Assembly: GCA_027625915.1 (NCBI GenBank)
Contig: JANTQA010000045.1
Location: 3,737,719-3,801,718 of the forward strand
Direction: 5' to 3'
Length of the DNA stretch: 64,000 nucleotides
DNA from: Anaeramoeba flamelloides
Lineage: Eukaryota > Metamonada > Anaeramoebidae
The notes under the pieces: generated by a model
The model's input: only the letters and a program-made list of their open reading frames with translations
What the model was told of the DNA's origin: nothing
Databases searched by the model: none
Shown: one piece after another, positions 33,371 through 46,000 of the stretch
Layout: each line of letters begins with the position of its first letter
How positions within the stretch are numbered: the stretch's first letter is position 1
Position numbers and translations under genes: made by a program

Positions 33371-34862
33371 TCCCTTAGCACCCCAAATAACCTAAAAACA
33401 TTTCAAACAGAAATTTTAATTTGAAATGTTATCAAAGGATAATAAGGTATCTAATTAATAAACAATTATCTTAGAAAGAAAATTTTATAATTAAAAATTG
33501 TATAGTTACTTAAAATAAAAAAATAACTTGAAAAAAAAATTTTCAACATTGGGAATTTTTTTTTAGTTATTGTGATTTTATTATTTTTTCCAAATTTTGT
33601 CAAAATAAATTTTTTTTTTTTTTTGAAAAGTTTGTCTAGACATCAAAAACCTCTTAGTTTTAACATTTAAAACACATCATATTTTACTGGAAATTTTTGG
33701 GGGCCCTTTGCACCCCACAATTGCCTAAAATGCTTGATTAAATAATTTATTCATTATAAAAGTTATTATAACATCACATAGAAAATTTGTTTTATCTACT
33801 AATTACTATTCAATATCAATATCTATATTAGATTCTAAATAATTGAAAAATAAAAAAAATATAAATTAAATTTGAAAAAAAAAAAATCAAATTTTATTTC
33901 ATTGCAAAATTTTACAATTTTTTTCAACAAGATTTTTTTTCAATTTTAAATGATTTGGACAATAGTTAGAGTCAGATTAATAATTGATTTTTTTTTTTTA
34001 TTTTTTACAATTTTTTAATTTTTGACTTTTTAAAAGCTAGTCATAAAATAAACAATATTGTTGAATTAGATACCATATATCAGAACTTATTTAACAAGAT
34101 CTGGATTAATTTATTAAGGAAAAATCCAAATATCACAAATATATTATTCAAATTTTTACAAATAACAAAATGCAATAAAAAATTTGGTTTCGGAGATTAT
34201 TTTATATGATTGGAATAATATTTAAGAGTTATTTTTTATTTTATTTTAAATTTACGTATAATTATTTTATCCATTAAAAAGTAATTTATATTTGTTTTAT
34301 TCCAATTTAATAAATTGAAATTATTTTACAATTTTTTTTTTTTTTTTTTTTCAATTATTATCTATTGCTTAAATAAAAGTTTTAGAAAATTAATCATATT
34401 AAAAATTTAATTTTGGCCTAAAGAAATAAATTTCATTTTTCGCTTAATTCGATATTTATTGAAATTTTTTCTAAAAAAAAATTAAATTTCAAAGTAATTT
34501 ATTTTTTTATTTATTTTTTTATCATAAAATTAGCAAAATTGTTTGGTGATTATTATTAATAAATTAATGTATTGAGTTTTGAATTACTATTAATGTAATA
34601 AAATTTCTCATTTAAAAAAAATAAAATAAAAATAAAAATCTTTAAAAAAAATGTAAAAATGAATAATTATTATTTTTTTTTCAATTTCAAAAAAAAAATC
34701 AATAACTTAACAACTTTATCTTTGAACTATTTTGACTTTTTATTATAATTCAAATCTGGATTAAAGACAAATAAGTAAATTAATATATTAGTAGATCAAT
34801 ATCATTTTAAATCCAATTTAAAAAACTTGATGAAATTTAGGCAACTCCGGGGTGCTAAGGGA
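33371..34862. mobile_element. 1.5-kb non-coding element with 14-bp perfect TIRs
   Basis: Ends TCCCTTAGCACCCC (33371-33384) and GGGGTGCTAAGGGA (34849-34862) are perfect complements. A further CCTAAA block is shared just inside. A third, imperfect copy of the terminal motif (CCCTTTGCACCCC, then TTGCCTAAAA) occurs at about 33706. TATA-rich flanks on both sides fit a TA or longer TA-rich target. The interior is A/T-rich with no ORF, so it is non-autonomous. Superfamily unassigned. Confidence 0.65.
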
Positions 34863-36369
34863 TATATATATATATATATATGTTTTTTCCAATTTAATAT
34901 TAATAAATAATTTCTTTAATAGCCAAGATAATTGATTCCCTATTTGAAAGATATTCATTGTAATTAAAATTCTTTTAAAATATAATAGAATAACCTCTTA
35001 GCTAGAATCAATAAACTATTCAATTTTTTTACTATTAAATTTGAAAAAAATCTTAATAATGACCTGGAAAATTGGATTTTTCAACTTAAATTGTTAAATA
35101 CCTTAAATAATATTTTTTGATCAAAGATCTTTTATTAAGCAAGAGTTTTTATTCTAATTAAAGTTATTAAAAAGTGAAAAATTAGTAATTATTTAATTTT
35201 TGTTTAAAATATTTTTTTAATGATCGTGTATTCGAACTACTCTAGAATTTAGAGCTTAAAAGAGAATAAATATTCTCAATTTGTAAAAAAAAAAATAAAT
35301 AAAGATTTAATTTACCACTCAAGATAAAAAAATCCAGATTTCAACAACAATAGGATGCACTAAACAAAAAAAAAATCAATAGCTACAAATAATTTTTGAT
35401 ATAAATTTTTAAAAATAATATCAAGATTACAAAATTAAGGAGAATTTAGAGATTAAAATTTAAAAAAAAATCAAAATAAAAACCTATTTAACTTGTAAAT
35501 TAAAGTATAAAATTATTATTTAGATTATTTTAAATCTTTTTGATTATTATTATATTTATTATATTTAACTGGGTCAAAAAATTGTTATTTTGTTTTAAAT
35601 TTCTCTTTTTTTTTTTTTTTTTTTAGATATTGTTGGTATTATAAAGATGTATTATAGCATTTATTATTTACCCTTGACAAGATCTTAATTTTATAAATAT
35701 TATAAATATTTATTAAAACTAATAAAAAATGTAAATTCTGATTAAATTTCGACAGATATTTGAAAAGGACTCCAAAATATTTGATCTCAAAATAAATTCT
35801 TATATAATTTTAATTTTTTTTTTTTCTTTATCTTTATATTTTTTTTTCTTTTGATATAGTATATGACTTTGGAAATAATTTTTTCTTTAAATTTAATACA
35901 TAAACAAATATTATTTTTCCCCTGTCTCAATATATGTATATGTAAAGGAAACAGTATTGTTATTTTTCCTAATTTCGAGTGAAATGAAATAGTAATTTAT
36001 ACTTTTTAGGTATTTTTTTTTATCACATGTTCCGCTATAATTAACTTGTGTTACGATTCGAAGTAAATCAGATTAGTTAACAATAATTAAATTTATTCTA
36101 AAGCTCAATGGTAATTATTATTAAAAAAATTATTAATAAATTACTTACTAAGAATCATTCTAAATATAATTTCATTTTCATTTTTTTTAAAAAAATTACT
36201 TTATTTGTGTCAAAATTTCGAAACCAAAATAATAATGTGCAAGTATTTCAAAATTGAATTTTTTTAAACTTTCTAAAGTGAAAATTTTTTCAAATTTTTA
36301 ATTTCAAGATCTACAATTATCAAAAAAACCTTATAGAAAAGTTAAATATGTATTACAAACAAGTTTATT

Positions 36370-36830
36370 CTTCTTTTTTTCATTGAAAATATATATATTA
36401 AATCATAAAAGAAACCAGTAATAATCAAAAAATAAATATGCTGTTGGTTTCTTTAAGTTCGGTTCTAAAAAATTAAATTCAGTAAAATGAAGGATCAAAT
36501 TAGAAATTTATATCAAAAAATCAAGTTAATTTTTGAAAAAGTTTTTTACATCAAAAAAAATCAAAAAAATGAAAAATCGAAAAAATAAAGAAAAATTTTA
36601 AACAAATTTCATTATTAATAATTTTAAATTTACTTTAAACTTGTGGATTTTTTCATTCAAAATTAATTTAAACTGGTGTATATTGTTGGGTACTATGTTA
36701 TACGTTTCATTTAAACAAGAAGAAGAAAAAGTATGGATTATATTTTGAGATACCAATTATTGTTTTTAAATAATAACCTATTGATCACTGCTTAATAAAT
36801 AATTTTTACACACTTAGATTGATACAAAAG
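36370..36830 (+). repeat. dispersed repeat R1, copy 1 (MITE-empty)
   Basis: Aligns with 50225-50890 (TTGGTTTCTT, AATGAAGGATCAAATTA, AGAAGAAAAA, TTGATCACTG in order). At about 36680 it has GTGTATATTGTTGGG where the other copy carries MITE M2, so it is a paralogous empty site. Confidence 0.65.
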
Positions 36831-37608
36831 AGTTTTTCTGAAAAATATTAGTCTTTTTGTTTGTTGGGTTTTTTTTCCGATTAAAATTTGAGATTAGGAG
36901 GTTGTGGATTTTGATTGACAAGTTTGTTTAAATTTAGTTGAGTTAGATCTTTAATGAGGTGATTGAACTTGGAAGGTTGTAGAAAAATTATTTGATTAAA
37001 ATAATGTAGAACAAATATTGCTTGGTTCAAAAAGTACAAGGTTTTACTGAACTGTATATTTTGTTTAAAAACAAATTAAAATTTTTAAACAGTTATTAAA
37101 AAAAGAAAACTCAGAAAAAAGAAAAAACAAAAGTTATTTACAAAAAAAAACTCAAAAAATTTGTCAAAAAACAAACAAAAATTCAACATCAGTCATTAAA
37201 AGAACTGTTCAAAGTGTGTTTTTTAATTGAGCAAGATCGACTTTTTGTAGTATTTTAACAAGAGACTTTTTCGAGGCTTTTTAAACAATATATACTTTTA
37301 TGATTTATCTTTAATATCAATAGACTTTAATCATAGACATACCTATGGATACCTTTAATCACTTAAAAGAGAATAATTATGTCTCAGGAGATCACAAATA
37401 CTCTAGTAAGAGCATATAACCTATGTTTCAAATTCGGCCTGTGCTTTTTTTTTTATCTTGTCACATGTAACATCTAATTTCCACGTAATAGTATACTCAA
37501 GTTTAACTCAATTTTTAAGGTCAAATCAGTGATTTTTTGAGTAGATTTTAAATTAGGAATGAAATTTGTTCATGATTTTTATATTTTGATAAATTTTAAT
37601 TTATTTTA

Positions 37609-37734
37609 TTAGACTAAAATTTCTTCTTTTGACATATTCTTTTTAGAAAAACTTTTTGCAATTTGTTCATACTTTTCTATAATTTCTTTCAAGTCGTACA
37701 ACTTAACAAAACCAAGGCCCAATTTACTTAATGT
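37609..37734 (-). pseudogene. coding-like fragment, 41 codons
   Basis: The minus-strand open frame ends at TAA 37611-37609. Its composition is protein-like (includes KLGLGFVKLYDLKEIIEKYE and KSFSKKNMSKEEILV), in contrast with the neighbourhood. It lacks a start, and no convincing splice acceptor or upstream exon is visible. Best read as a remnant C-terminal exon. No family recognised. Confidence 0.3.
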
Positions 37735-38435
37735 TTAAATATAGTTTTTTCGATTTTTTTGGATCTCTGAAATGTGAAAGTCTTCAAAAGAAAAAAAAGA
37801 AAAAAGTGTTTTTTAATAAGATACAATAGTTTTACCAAGAACAAATAGGTTACTTAAGCTAATACACAATTAATTACCAACCAAATATTGTCAGGCAGGA
37901 TTGAATTTTCAGAATCTCCAAGTATCTCTCAATTCTATTTTACTGAAAAAGTTCGGAAATTCTTTTTGGTAAAGTAAAAGGAATAAAAATAGTTGGTTAT
38001 TCTTTTTCCTCCTTAAAATGAAATTGGTTTAGGATACTGGGATTGGAATAATAAGTAGGTAAAATATTCTCACTTCACTTCCTTTTCTATTTCTCTTTTT
38101 CTTTTTCAAAATTACGATAGTTTTAAAGAAGGCCGTGTACTTTATGTCTTTATTTTAATTGAAAAATTTGAAAATTCAATGTAAATTTATCCCCATTTAT
38201 TATTCAAATAACAGGATAGAAAAAATAAACTCATTAAATATTTGATTTTTCTGAGGATTATTAATGAAAGAAACAAAATATTCGCTGAAAAAACGAAGAA
38301 TTTATTTTTCCAACTTTCGATTTTTTTTTTTACAAATTAGAAAAAGAAAGATGTATTCCCAATTCTTTTTCAGAAAATTAGAAAAAAAAAACAGAAATTT
38401 ATTCCAAAAATATTTTAGTCTAATTTTTTGAATAT

Positions 38436-38515
38436 ATAAGGGTGGAGTTTTTAATTTCTATTGTTTGTCCTAATTCTTGATTTTTTATTGAGAAATAAAA
38501 TATTTGAATTCTTTA
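38436..38515 (-). mobile_element. LINE 3'-end relic
   Basis: GGGTGGAGTTTTTAATTTCT and TTGTTTGTCCTAATTCTT match the 3' end of the LINE at 52160-52205 with many substitutions. Only about 80 bp survive. Confidence 0.5.
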
Positions 38516-40055
38516 AAAAAAATAAAAAACAAGTAAAAAGTTTTCTCAGCTCTACATTGATCTATTTTGATTAATCTTGAATTTAGTTTCAGAATAATAA
38601 TTTGTATCAAATAAATTGGTTTTTTTTTTTAAAGAAGATTCTTGAACAGTTTTGTCCTTTCTCAAACCCACGATAGCAAATCATTAAATGATTTTATAAC
38701 GAATATTTTTCCCACATTTAAAAAAATGAATCTTAAATTCTCATGACTGTTACAATCCTAATATTTGTTTTTTCCTCTTTTAGTTTGTGTTTCAACGTCG
38801 ATCACCAGGTTTATATTTGCTCTAATGTTGGAAATATAATATTTTTGCTTTTCTCACAAAACTTCAGAGAAAAATCGGATTTTCTATTCGAAAACAGGAA
38901 AAGGATTTTCAAGTTTACAAATCTTTTTTTCTCAGGTTCTTGGGCAGAAAAAATAATTCAAATTTAACATTTAAACTGTAGGGATCACTCTTTAAATAAA
39001 CTTTATGAGAAAATTTACATTTTTCTAATTAGGAACTAACATAAATAAGATTTCTTTTTTTTTACAATAAAACTTTTTAAGCGAAGAAAAAGAGTAACAA
39101 AAGACTCATTTTTGGTATTTGCTTTTTTATTACAATTTCTAAAAAGTTAAAAGTTAAAAATAAACTCTTTAAAAACAATTTGTGTCAGATGTATTTCCTT
39201 CTGTAAAAAAGATCAAGGTCCAACAGAATGCTGAAGTTTGTTTATAATTCCTCAAATAAGTCTTGAAAATATTGAGATTGTGGCAAATAGATTTCCAAAA
39301 AAACAAGTAAAAATGGTTTGTGACCTATTATTAGTAAAATCAATAGTTTTGGGAATCAACAATAATCCAAGACAATCTACCAAAGAACACTTTCATTGTT
39401 ATAATAACTAACTTTCGTAAAAAAGATATTTTGGTTATAAACTCAAATCAAAAATCTTTATTTGAAGAAAAAAAAGGGGTTTACAAAAAAATTACTCTTT
39501 TAAATTCGAACAATTCCCTCTCCCTACTAATCGTATAAAAACTACTTTTTTGTAATCTAGATTTTTCTGGTGCAATAAACAATACAAATTTAGAATTAAT
39601 TGTTGAGAAGTTTTTTCAAAAAGTATTTAATTTTCAACTTTCAAGATTTTGGAAAACAAAATTGCTTTTCAAATCAAAAATAATTTTTTCAAAAGATTTT
39701 GAATGTTGATGTCGAAATTGGAACATAGAATTGCCCAAAAAAAAAATGATTAATTATAGTGTTGGGACATTAGTTCTGGAAACAGAATGCTTAACGATAA
39801 ACTATTTTCCTTTGAAAAGTTAATTCTTGAATAAAAATTGCCTTTGAGGGTAAATTTATTAAAAGAGTGCATTTTAAATACCTGATTTTAAATAAAGACT
39901 GGTTTGTTTTTAATTAATATAATTATTTTTTTCTAAATTGTTGAGGTTTCTACATATTTTCTTTTTTTTTTTTTACCTTTCTTTGTTTACTTTTTTTGAA
40001 AACAAAAAAAAAAACCGATTTTTAAATTTCATACAAATTAGTCTACTTTTCATAA

Positions 40056-43000
40056 ATGAGTCTCAAGAAAAAGCAACGAGCAATGTCATTTCTACCCAGA
40101 ATCCTCAAGCGTAATAAAGACAAGAAGAAACATCCAAAAGTGCAAAAGTCTCCCAAAAGAAGGTCTTCTTCTGTTTATGCGAATGTCGAACAAAGGGCAA
40201 TTGCAAGACTTGATTTTGTTCAATGCCATTTGGAAGAATTGAAAGTCAGAAAAGAACGTTTGTTCAAGAGCCATACTCAGCGATCACCAAAATTACATGA
40301 AAAATTAAGAACAACTCAGGAAAGGGTCTCTGCTGAAGAATTGGAAACCCAAAAGCTCAAGTTGGAATTGGTCTTTTTACAAAATTCCATACAGGAGCTG
40401 CTTACAAAGCAAGAAAATGAAAAGAAGCAAGGAAACGAAGTCGAAGTCGGAGTTGAAGTGGTAGAAGAAGAAGAAGAAGAAAAACAAAAAGAAAATAACT
40501 CCAAAACAGAAAACGAAGCAGAAGTAGAAAAACAAAAAGAAAAACAATTAAAAACAGGGACAAAAACAGAAACAGAGACAGAAATCGGGACAGAGACAAA
40601 GAAAGCAAAAAAAATCGTTGTCAGACAGGAAAAAGTGAATAGGGTCGAATATTTGGAGAGGTCTATTGAAAAATTAAAAAAGAGCGACCAAAAAGAGAAA
40701 TTACAAGAATGGTTTGTGGTTGAGAAAACCAAATTCAAAGAACAAACTTGTGTCACGAACAATTTATTAAACAACTTGTCTCAATTGAAATCTGCTTTGG
40801 AAAATGTGAACCAAGAAAACAAAAAGTATTTGGAGAAAATGACAAACTCTAAGGAAGGAAAAGAAAAAATGATGATCCAAAACCGCCTATTTGAGAGATT
40901 CAATGAAGAATATCAAAATATCAAAAGAAAGAAACAGAAAATCCAGTTTGATATCAAAAATATGAGGGCAATTAAAACAGATTTTGTGAAAGTCATGACG
41001 AGATCTAAAGAAATAAAAGCCAAAATGAAATTAGAAATGCGGGAATCTCAAAAAATTGAATTCAAAATCAATAAATTGAAAGAGCTATTGGATTTAAACG
41101 AGAAAAATCTCTCTTCTTCAGATTTTGACACAAGCCCATTAATATTTGATTCCAGTGACTCTGATAACAATAGTGGAATTCCAAGCAACATCAACAATAA
41201 CAATGTTAGCAATAATGAGAGGGGTAATAATTCGATTTCTCAGTCCGAAATTACCAACAATATGCTCTCTGAAAACAAGAAAATCTCAAAAATAAATAAC
41301 TCCAATTTGAATCAGGACGAAAAAGCAAATAAAAATAATCCTTTGAATGAGAAAGTAAATGAAAATGAAAATGAAAATGAAAATACTAACAATAATGCTT
41401 TCAAAAGAACAAAAATAACAAAAACAAATCGAATTTCAAGCAGATCGATGGGCAATATTAGAAAAAGAAATCGATCAAAAAGCATTACTTTAACCAATTC
41501 AAATTTTCGAAGGAACAACATGAATGGATTTAGACAAAAGAATAATTATAATAAGAGGAGCCCCACAAAAAAAAACGGTTCCATCGGCTCAAGTTCATTA
41601 ACAAATCTTCGTCATGCTTTTGGCAATTTTAGTAAGGAAGAAATAATTGGTGGTCTCACGAATAAGAAATTTAATTCGATAGATGATAGTGTTATTGATT
41701 TGAAAAAAAAAAAAAATTCCCTATCTATTTATAATTATGATGAAGAAGACACCCAAATTGAATTAACCTCATTAGAAATGCTATTACGGATACCAACAGC
41801 TGTTTCCTATTTCACCGAGTTTTTACGACAGCAAATGAATTTGGAGAACATTTTATTTTTTCAGGCTGCGAAGAAATTTAAAAGAAATTGTCATACGAAA
41901 AAAGTAATATTTTTTTTTGTAATTTTTGTTTTTTATATAATGATTGTTTTTGATTTTTATACAAACCCCACTCAAAAATTTGGGTAAACACATAATCAAA
42001 AATAGGAAAAAAAAAAATTCACATTTTTTTATATTTTGAAAAACTTAATATTAAATCACATTTAGGCTACTCAGTATTAATGTTTTTAATCCAAATAAAA
42101 GAAAAATGAAAAAAAAATAAAGAGAAAAAGTAAAAATCTAAATGTGATCAAAATGATGAAATGGGTAGAACGAAAAATTTCAGATGTATTCAAAATTTTG
42201 AAATTTAGTTTTTTTTTTTTTTTATTTCAAAGGGGGGAAATTAATTTCCTCTTACAACCGTTAGTTTTTTTTTAATTTAAGAAATAAACCGAAAATTTAT
42301 TTAATTTTTGGTTTATTTCTGAAATTAAAAAAAACCACCGTTAGCTTTTCCATAATTCAAAAGAATAGAGCAAAATCTTTGATTTTTCTCAATTCTTTTT
42401 TATTCTGGAAAAGCTAGGCACTCTACGGCACTCTACGGCACTTGACGACACGATCCCATAAAAAATGATCGATATCTTCATCTGTATCTAGGTTTGAATA
42501 TTTTTTGCATAAATTGCAAGATTTTGTTTTTGTTTTGTTCTTATCATAAACATAAGAATATTCATTTAGATAATTTATGAAAATTCTTAGTTTTAAGATA
42601 GAAGTAGAGACTTCCATTTTAAATATTTTTTGTCGTTAGTTTTTTTTTAATTTTTGAAATAAACAGAAAAATTTATAAATTTTCTGTTTATTTCTTAAAT
42701 TAAAGAAAAGCAATTAGCTTTTCCAGAATTCAATAGAATTGAGTAAAATCTATGTTTTTTCTCCATTATTTTGAATTCTGGAAAACCACCGTTAGCTTTT
42801 CTTGGGTTTTCTGTTTATTTGAAAAATCAATAGACTTCACAAATAAAATAGAAAACCTCAAAAAAACCTATAACACTTAACATATAAAACAGAAAACCTC
42901 AAGAAACCCTAGGCACTCTACGGTACTTGACGACACTTCCCCTGAAACAGGAGGAGTAAAAAACCGATAGAAAAATTATAATTATTATAATAAAAATTCC

Positions 43001-46000
43001 ACAAACTGTGATTAATAAATTGGTATTCCACTGTCGTTAGATTTTTTTTTATTTAAAAGAATGGAGTAAAATCTTTAATTTTGCCCAATTCTTTTGAATT
43101 AAAAAAAAAACCTAGACACAACCTCCGAAACGTGGGGCACTATGTACCCGAATTTGTATATTTTTTTACTATTTTAGGAATTTTTTATTTTCAATTTTTT
43201 TATTTTCATTTTTTCTTTATTATCTAAAGTTTTCTAACCATAAGAGCTTTGATGAAAAATTCTTGACAAGAACAATAACTTTCGTAATTTTGATTAGCCA
43301 GATTAAAGAGTTTTTGAGTATTTTTCCTAAGGATAACATTTTTATATAAGTTTTAATCGAACATTTTTGCTAATTTTTTTTTCCATTTGATTCTGATAAA
43401 TTTATATCTTTCACAATACCAAATAAAGTGTTTTATATTTTCATAATATTGAATACAATAATCACAAATAATAAGGTATTTTACAAATTTTTTTAGGGGC
43501 AATAGCCAATATAGATTAATAAATAAAAATGTTGTGTAATAATTGTATTTTTTAAAAGGCAAATGAAAAAAGAAAAAAATAACAATAAAAAAGTTTGCCT
43601 CTAATTTTGAAATTTGGTTTATATATAAAGAAGAAAAAGCAAGCCAACAAAAAGAAAAAGTTCAAAAACAAATTCTTATTCTTAAAAATTAAGTACTTTT
43701 ATTAAATATATCTGACAAATACAGTTTTTAAAAGTAATTTATTTACTTAAAGGGTATACTTTTCCATTTAAAAGTTATTAAGCAACTTACTAAAAACCTG
43801 TTATTTTTTTAATATGGATTAATAACTTGAAAACTTTGATTTTTAATCAAATGGAAAAATCATTCTATTTTTTTTTTGATTTTTTTTTCACCTTTTAAGG
43901 GATTAGCGTCTACCAAGATGTAGTCTAGGATCAAAGAGTGTTGTTATTGGGTTTAACTACATTAGTGCTACATGGTTCAAATGTCTCTAAAAAATCAATT
44001 AGTCAAGTAGTAATATTTGTTGATCTCATCAATTAAAAATGATCCTTGTATTAGTAAAAAAACTTCAACAATTTCAGAATAAAATCTGCATTTCGCCATA
44101 AATTTAAAGGTTGAATTATCAATTTTCAGACTACATAGTTACAAAATATCTTTCTTAAATTTGTGGCGAAATGTAGATTAGTTACTCAAAAATTCATTTT
44201 TTTAAAAAAATTAAATAATTAACGAATATAGTTTCTTTTTGACAAATTATTTCTCAAATCATGGAAATATATTGATGATACAAGTAGCTTTATCAAAAGC
44301 AAACAAAACCAACCAGTCTTTGTGTTTTTATGTTGATGATTATTGTGTTAATTTTTGAAATTAAAAAATTCAAAAAATAGTAACTTTTGGAAGTTCTAAA
44401 TCTAAATTATTAAATACCAGAATACTGTATTTCGGGTTTCTATTTTTAGATTTGGAAAAGGAATTAAAAAAAATTTTTTTAAATGAAACTTTTTTAATTG
44501 TGATCATTAGTAAAAAATCTAATAATTTATTGTGCAATTAGATTAATAATATATTTTTTAGAATTATTTGAGTCATTTGTGCACTAATATCATTTACACC
44601 CAATTACAACATACTTTGATTATAGAGAAATCTATGGTGACGCTAATCCCTTAAGTTTAAAAATATTTTTCATTTATTTTTCCTTTTCGGTAAAACAGAA
44701 AGTCCAAAATACCTCTCCTATAATAAAATCAATCAAAATTTCTCAAATAATTACTTTGCTAAAATTCTTACCAAAAAGTTGAATTAATTTTACATTTATG
44801 TTATTTAAAAAAAATATTTTTTTTCATTTTCCTTCATCTAATTTTTTCTTCTTTCTTTCCGAAATTCCATTTTTTGGCTTTTTTTTTTTTTTTTTTACGA
44901 CATTTTTTACCTTATAGCAAATAAAAAAAACTGCGAATAAAATAGCCAAAATATATATATATCCTGAATCGTTTTTTGAAATTAATATAATTTCTGAGAC
45001 AAGAAAGAACATTATAAAAAATATTGAGGAACAAAAATATTTTAAAAATATGTTTGATAAGGCACAACTGGCGGTATATAACCACATGAATTTGAACTCT
45101 TGGTCAGCATTTCAAGACAATAAGCTCTATGGTAATTTAATAAAAAATTTAAACAAGTCCTCGAACAAAATTAATTTAAAACAAAAAAAATGCACGTTGG
45201 TCAAGAACCAAAATAAAACAATCCAAAAAGCCCGTTCTTTAAATGAAGAAACCAACTATCAACTCTCAAGCCGAGATCCATTAGTTGTAGTGGAGAATGT
45301 ACTTATCCAGCTCTTTGATTTAATTAATATTTATTATTGTGTTAGCTCACAACAAATCAACTTCAAATTAATTTCCCAATCAATCCCATTCCAGAGGTTT
45401 GTGCAATTGACAGCAGAATTGCAAAACATTAAATTGCAAGAATTGATTACAGATCAATACAAGCTCCCCTTTTTTTTAAATTTATATAACTGCCTAACCT
45501 TTCATTCTTTAATTGTCAGCGGGATACCCAAGGATAAGGTTTCTGCAGACAAGTTTATGAAGAATTCTGTTTACACGATACAAGGATTGCGGTTCTCTTT
45601 AAATGATATTTATTATGGCATCTTGAGAGCCAACCACGACCAAAAGCACTTGAATCCTTATTTTATAAAAGGAGACCCAAGAAAGAAATTCACCATCTCT
45701 GAATTAGATCCCCGAATCCACTTTGCAATCATGAATTTTTATTTCCCCACACACCTTCGGGTGTACACCAAAAAGAATCTTAACCATTTGCTCAAAAAAG
45801 TCACAGTTGAAACTTTGTCGCCAATAGTTGCCATTCAATCAAAATTTATTTTTTTACCAAAACTATTTGGATTCTTTGAAAAGGACTTTGGGGGGGCACA
45901 TCTATTAATGGATTGGATTTCCAAACATTTAAATAACAAGAAAACTTTTAAGAAGAATCACTATTACTCTGTAAAGTTTTTACATAAAACAATTTCAAAA

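Larger units (their letters stand above)
32434..40055. other. 7.6-kb gap: hairpin cluster, TIR element and repeats
   Basis: No complete gene. It contains a modular hairpin cluster (32983-33350), a 1.5-kb TIR element (33371-34862), repeat R1 (36370-36830), a coding-like minus-strand fragment (37609-37734) and a LINE 3' end (38436-38515). A 74-codon ATG ORF at 38743-38967 is too weak to call. Confidence 0.5.
41904..44917 (+). other. 3.0-kb intron splitting the RGS domain, filled with mobile elements
   Basis: Donor GTAATA after AAA-AAA, acceptor ACCTTATAG before CAAATA, phase 0 on both sides. It contains LINE fragments (42225-42257, 42454-42632, 43230-43590), hairpin elements (42258-42453, 42633-42936, 43034-43121) and a TTAA-flanked MITE (43895-44654). 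The coding frame of the host is not affected. Confidence 0.8.

Noticed and set aside
38743-38967. Short secreted protein (74 codons)
   Set aside because: Has an ATG and a hydrophobic start, but composition is like the A/T background and nothing else supports it.
40092-41521. Minus-strand ORFs opposite the RGS-DUF547 exon 1
   Set aside because: Antisense shadow of coiled-coil and Asn-rich coding sequence.
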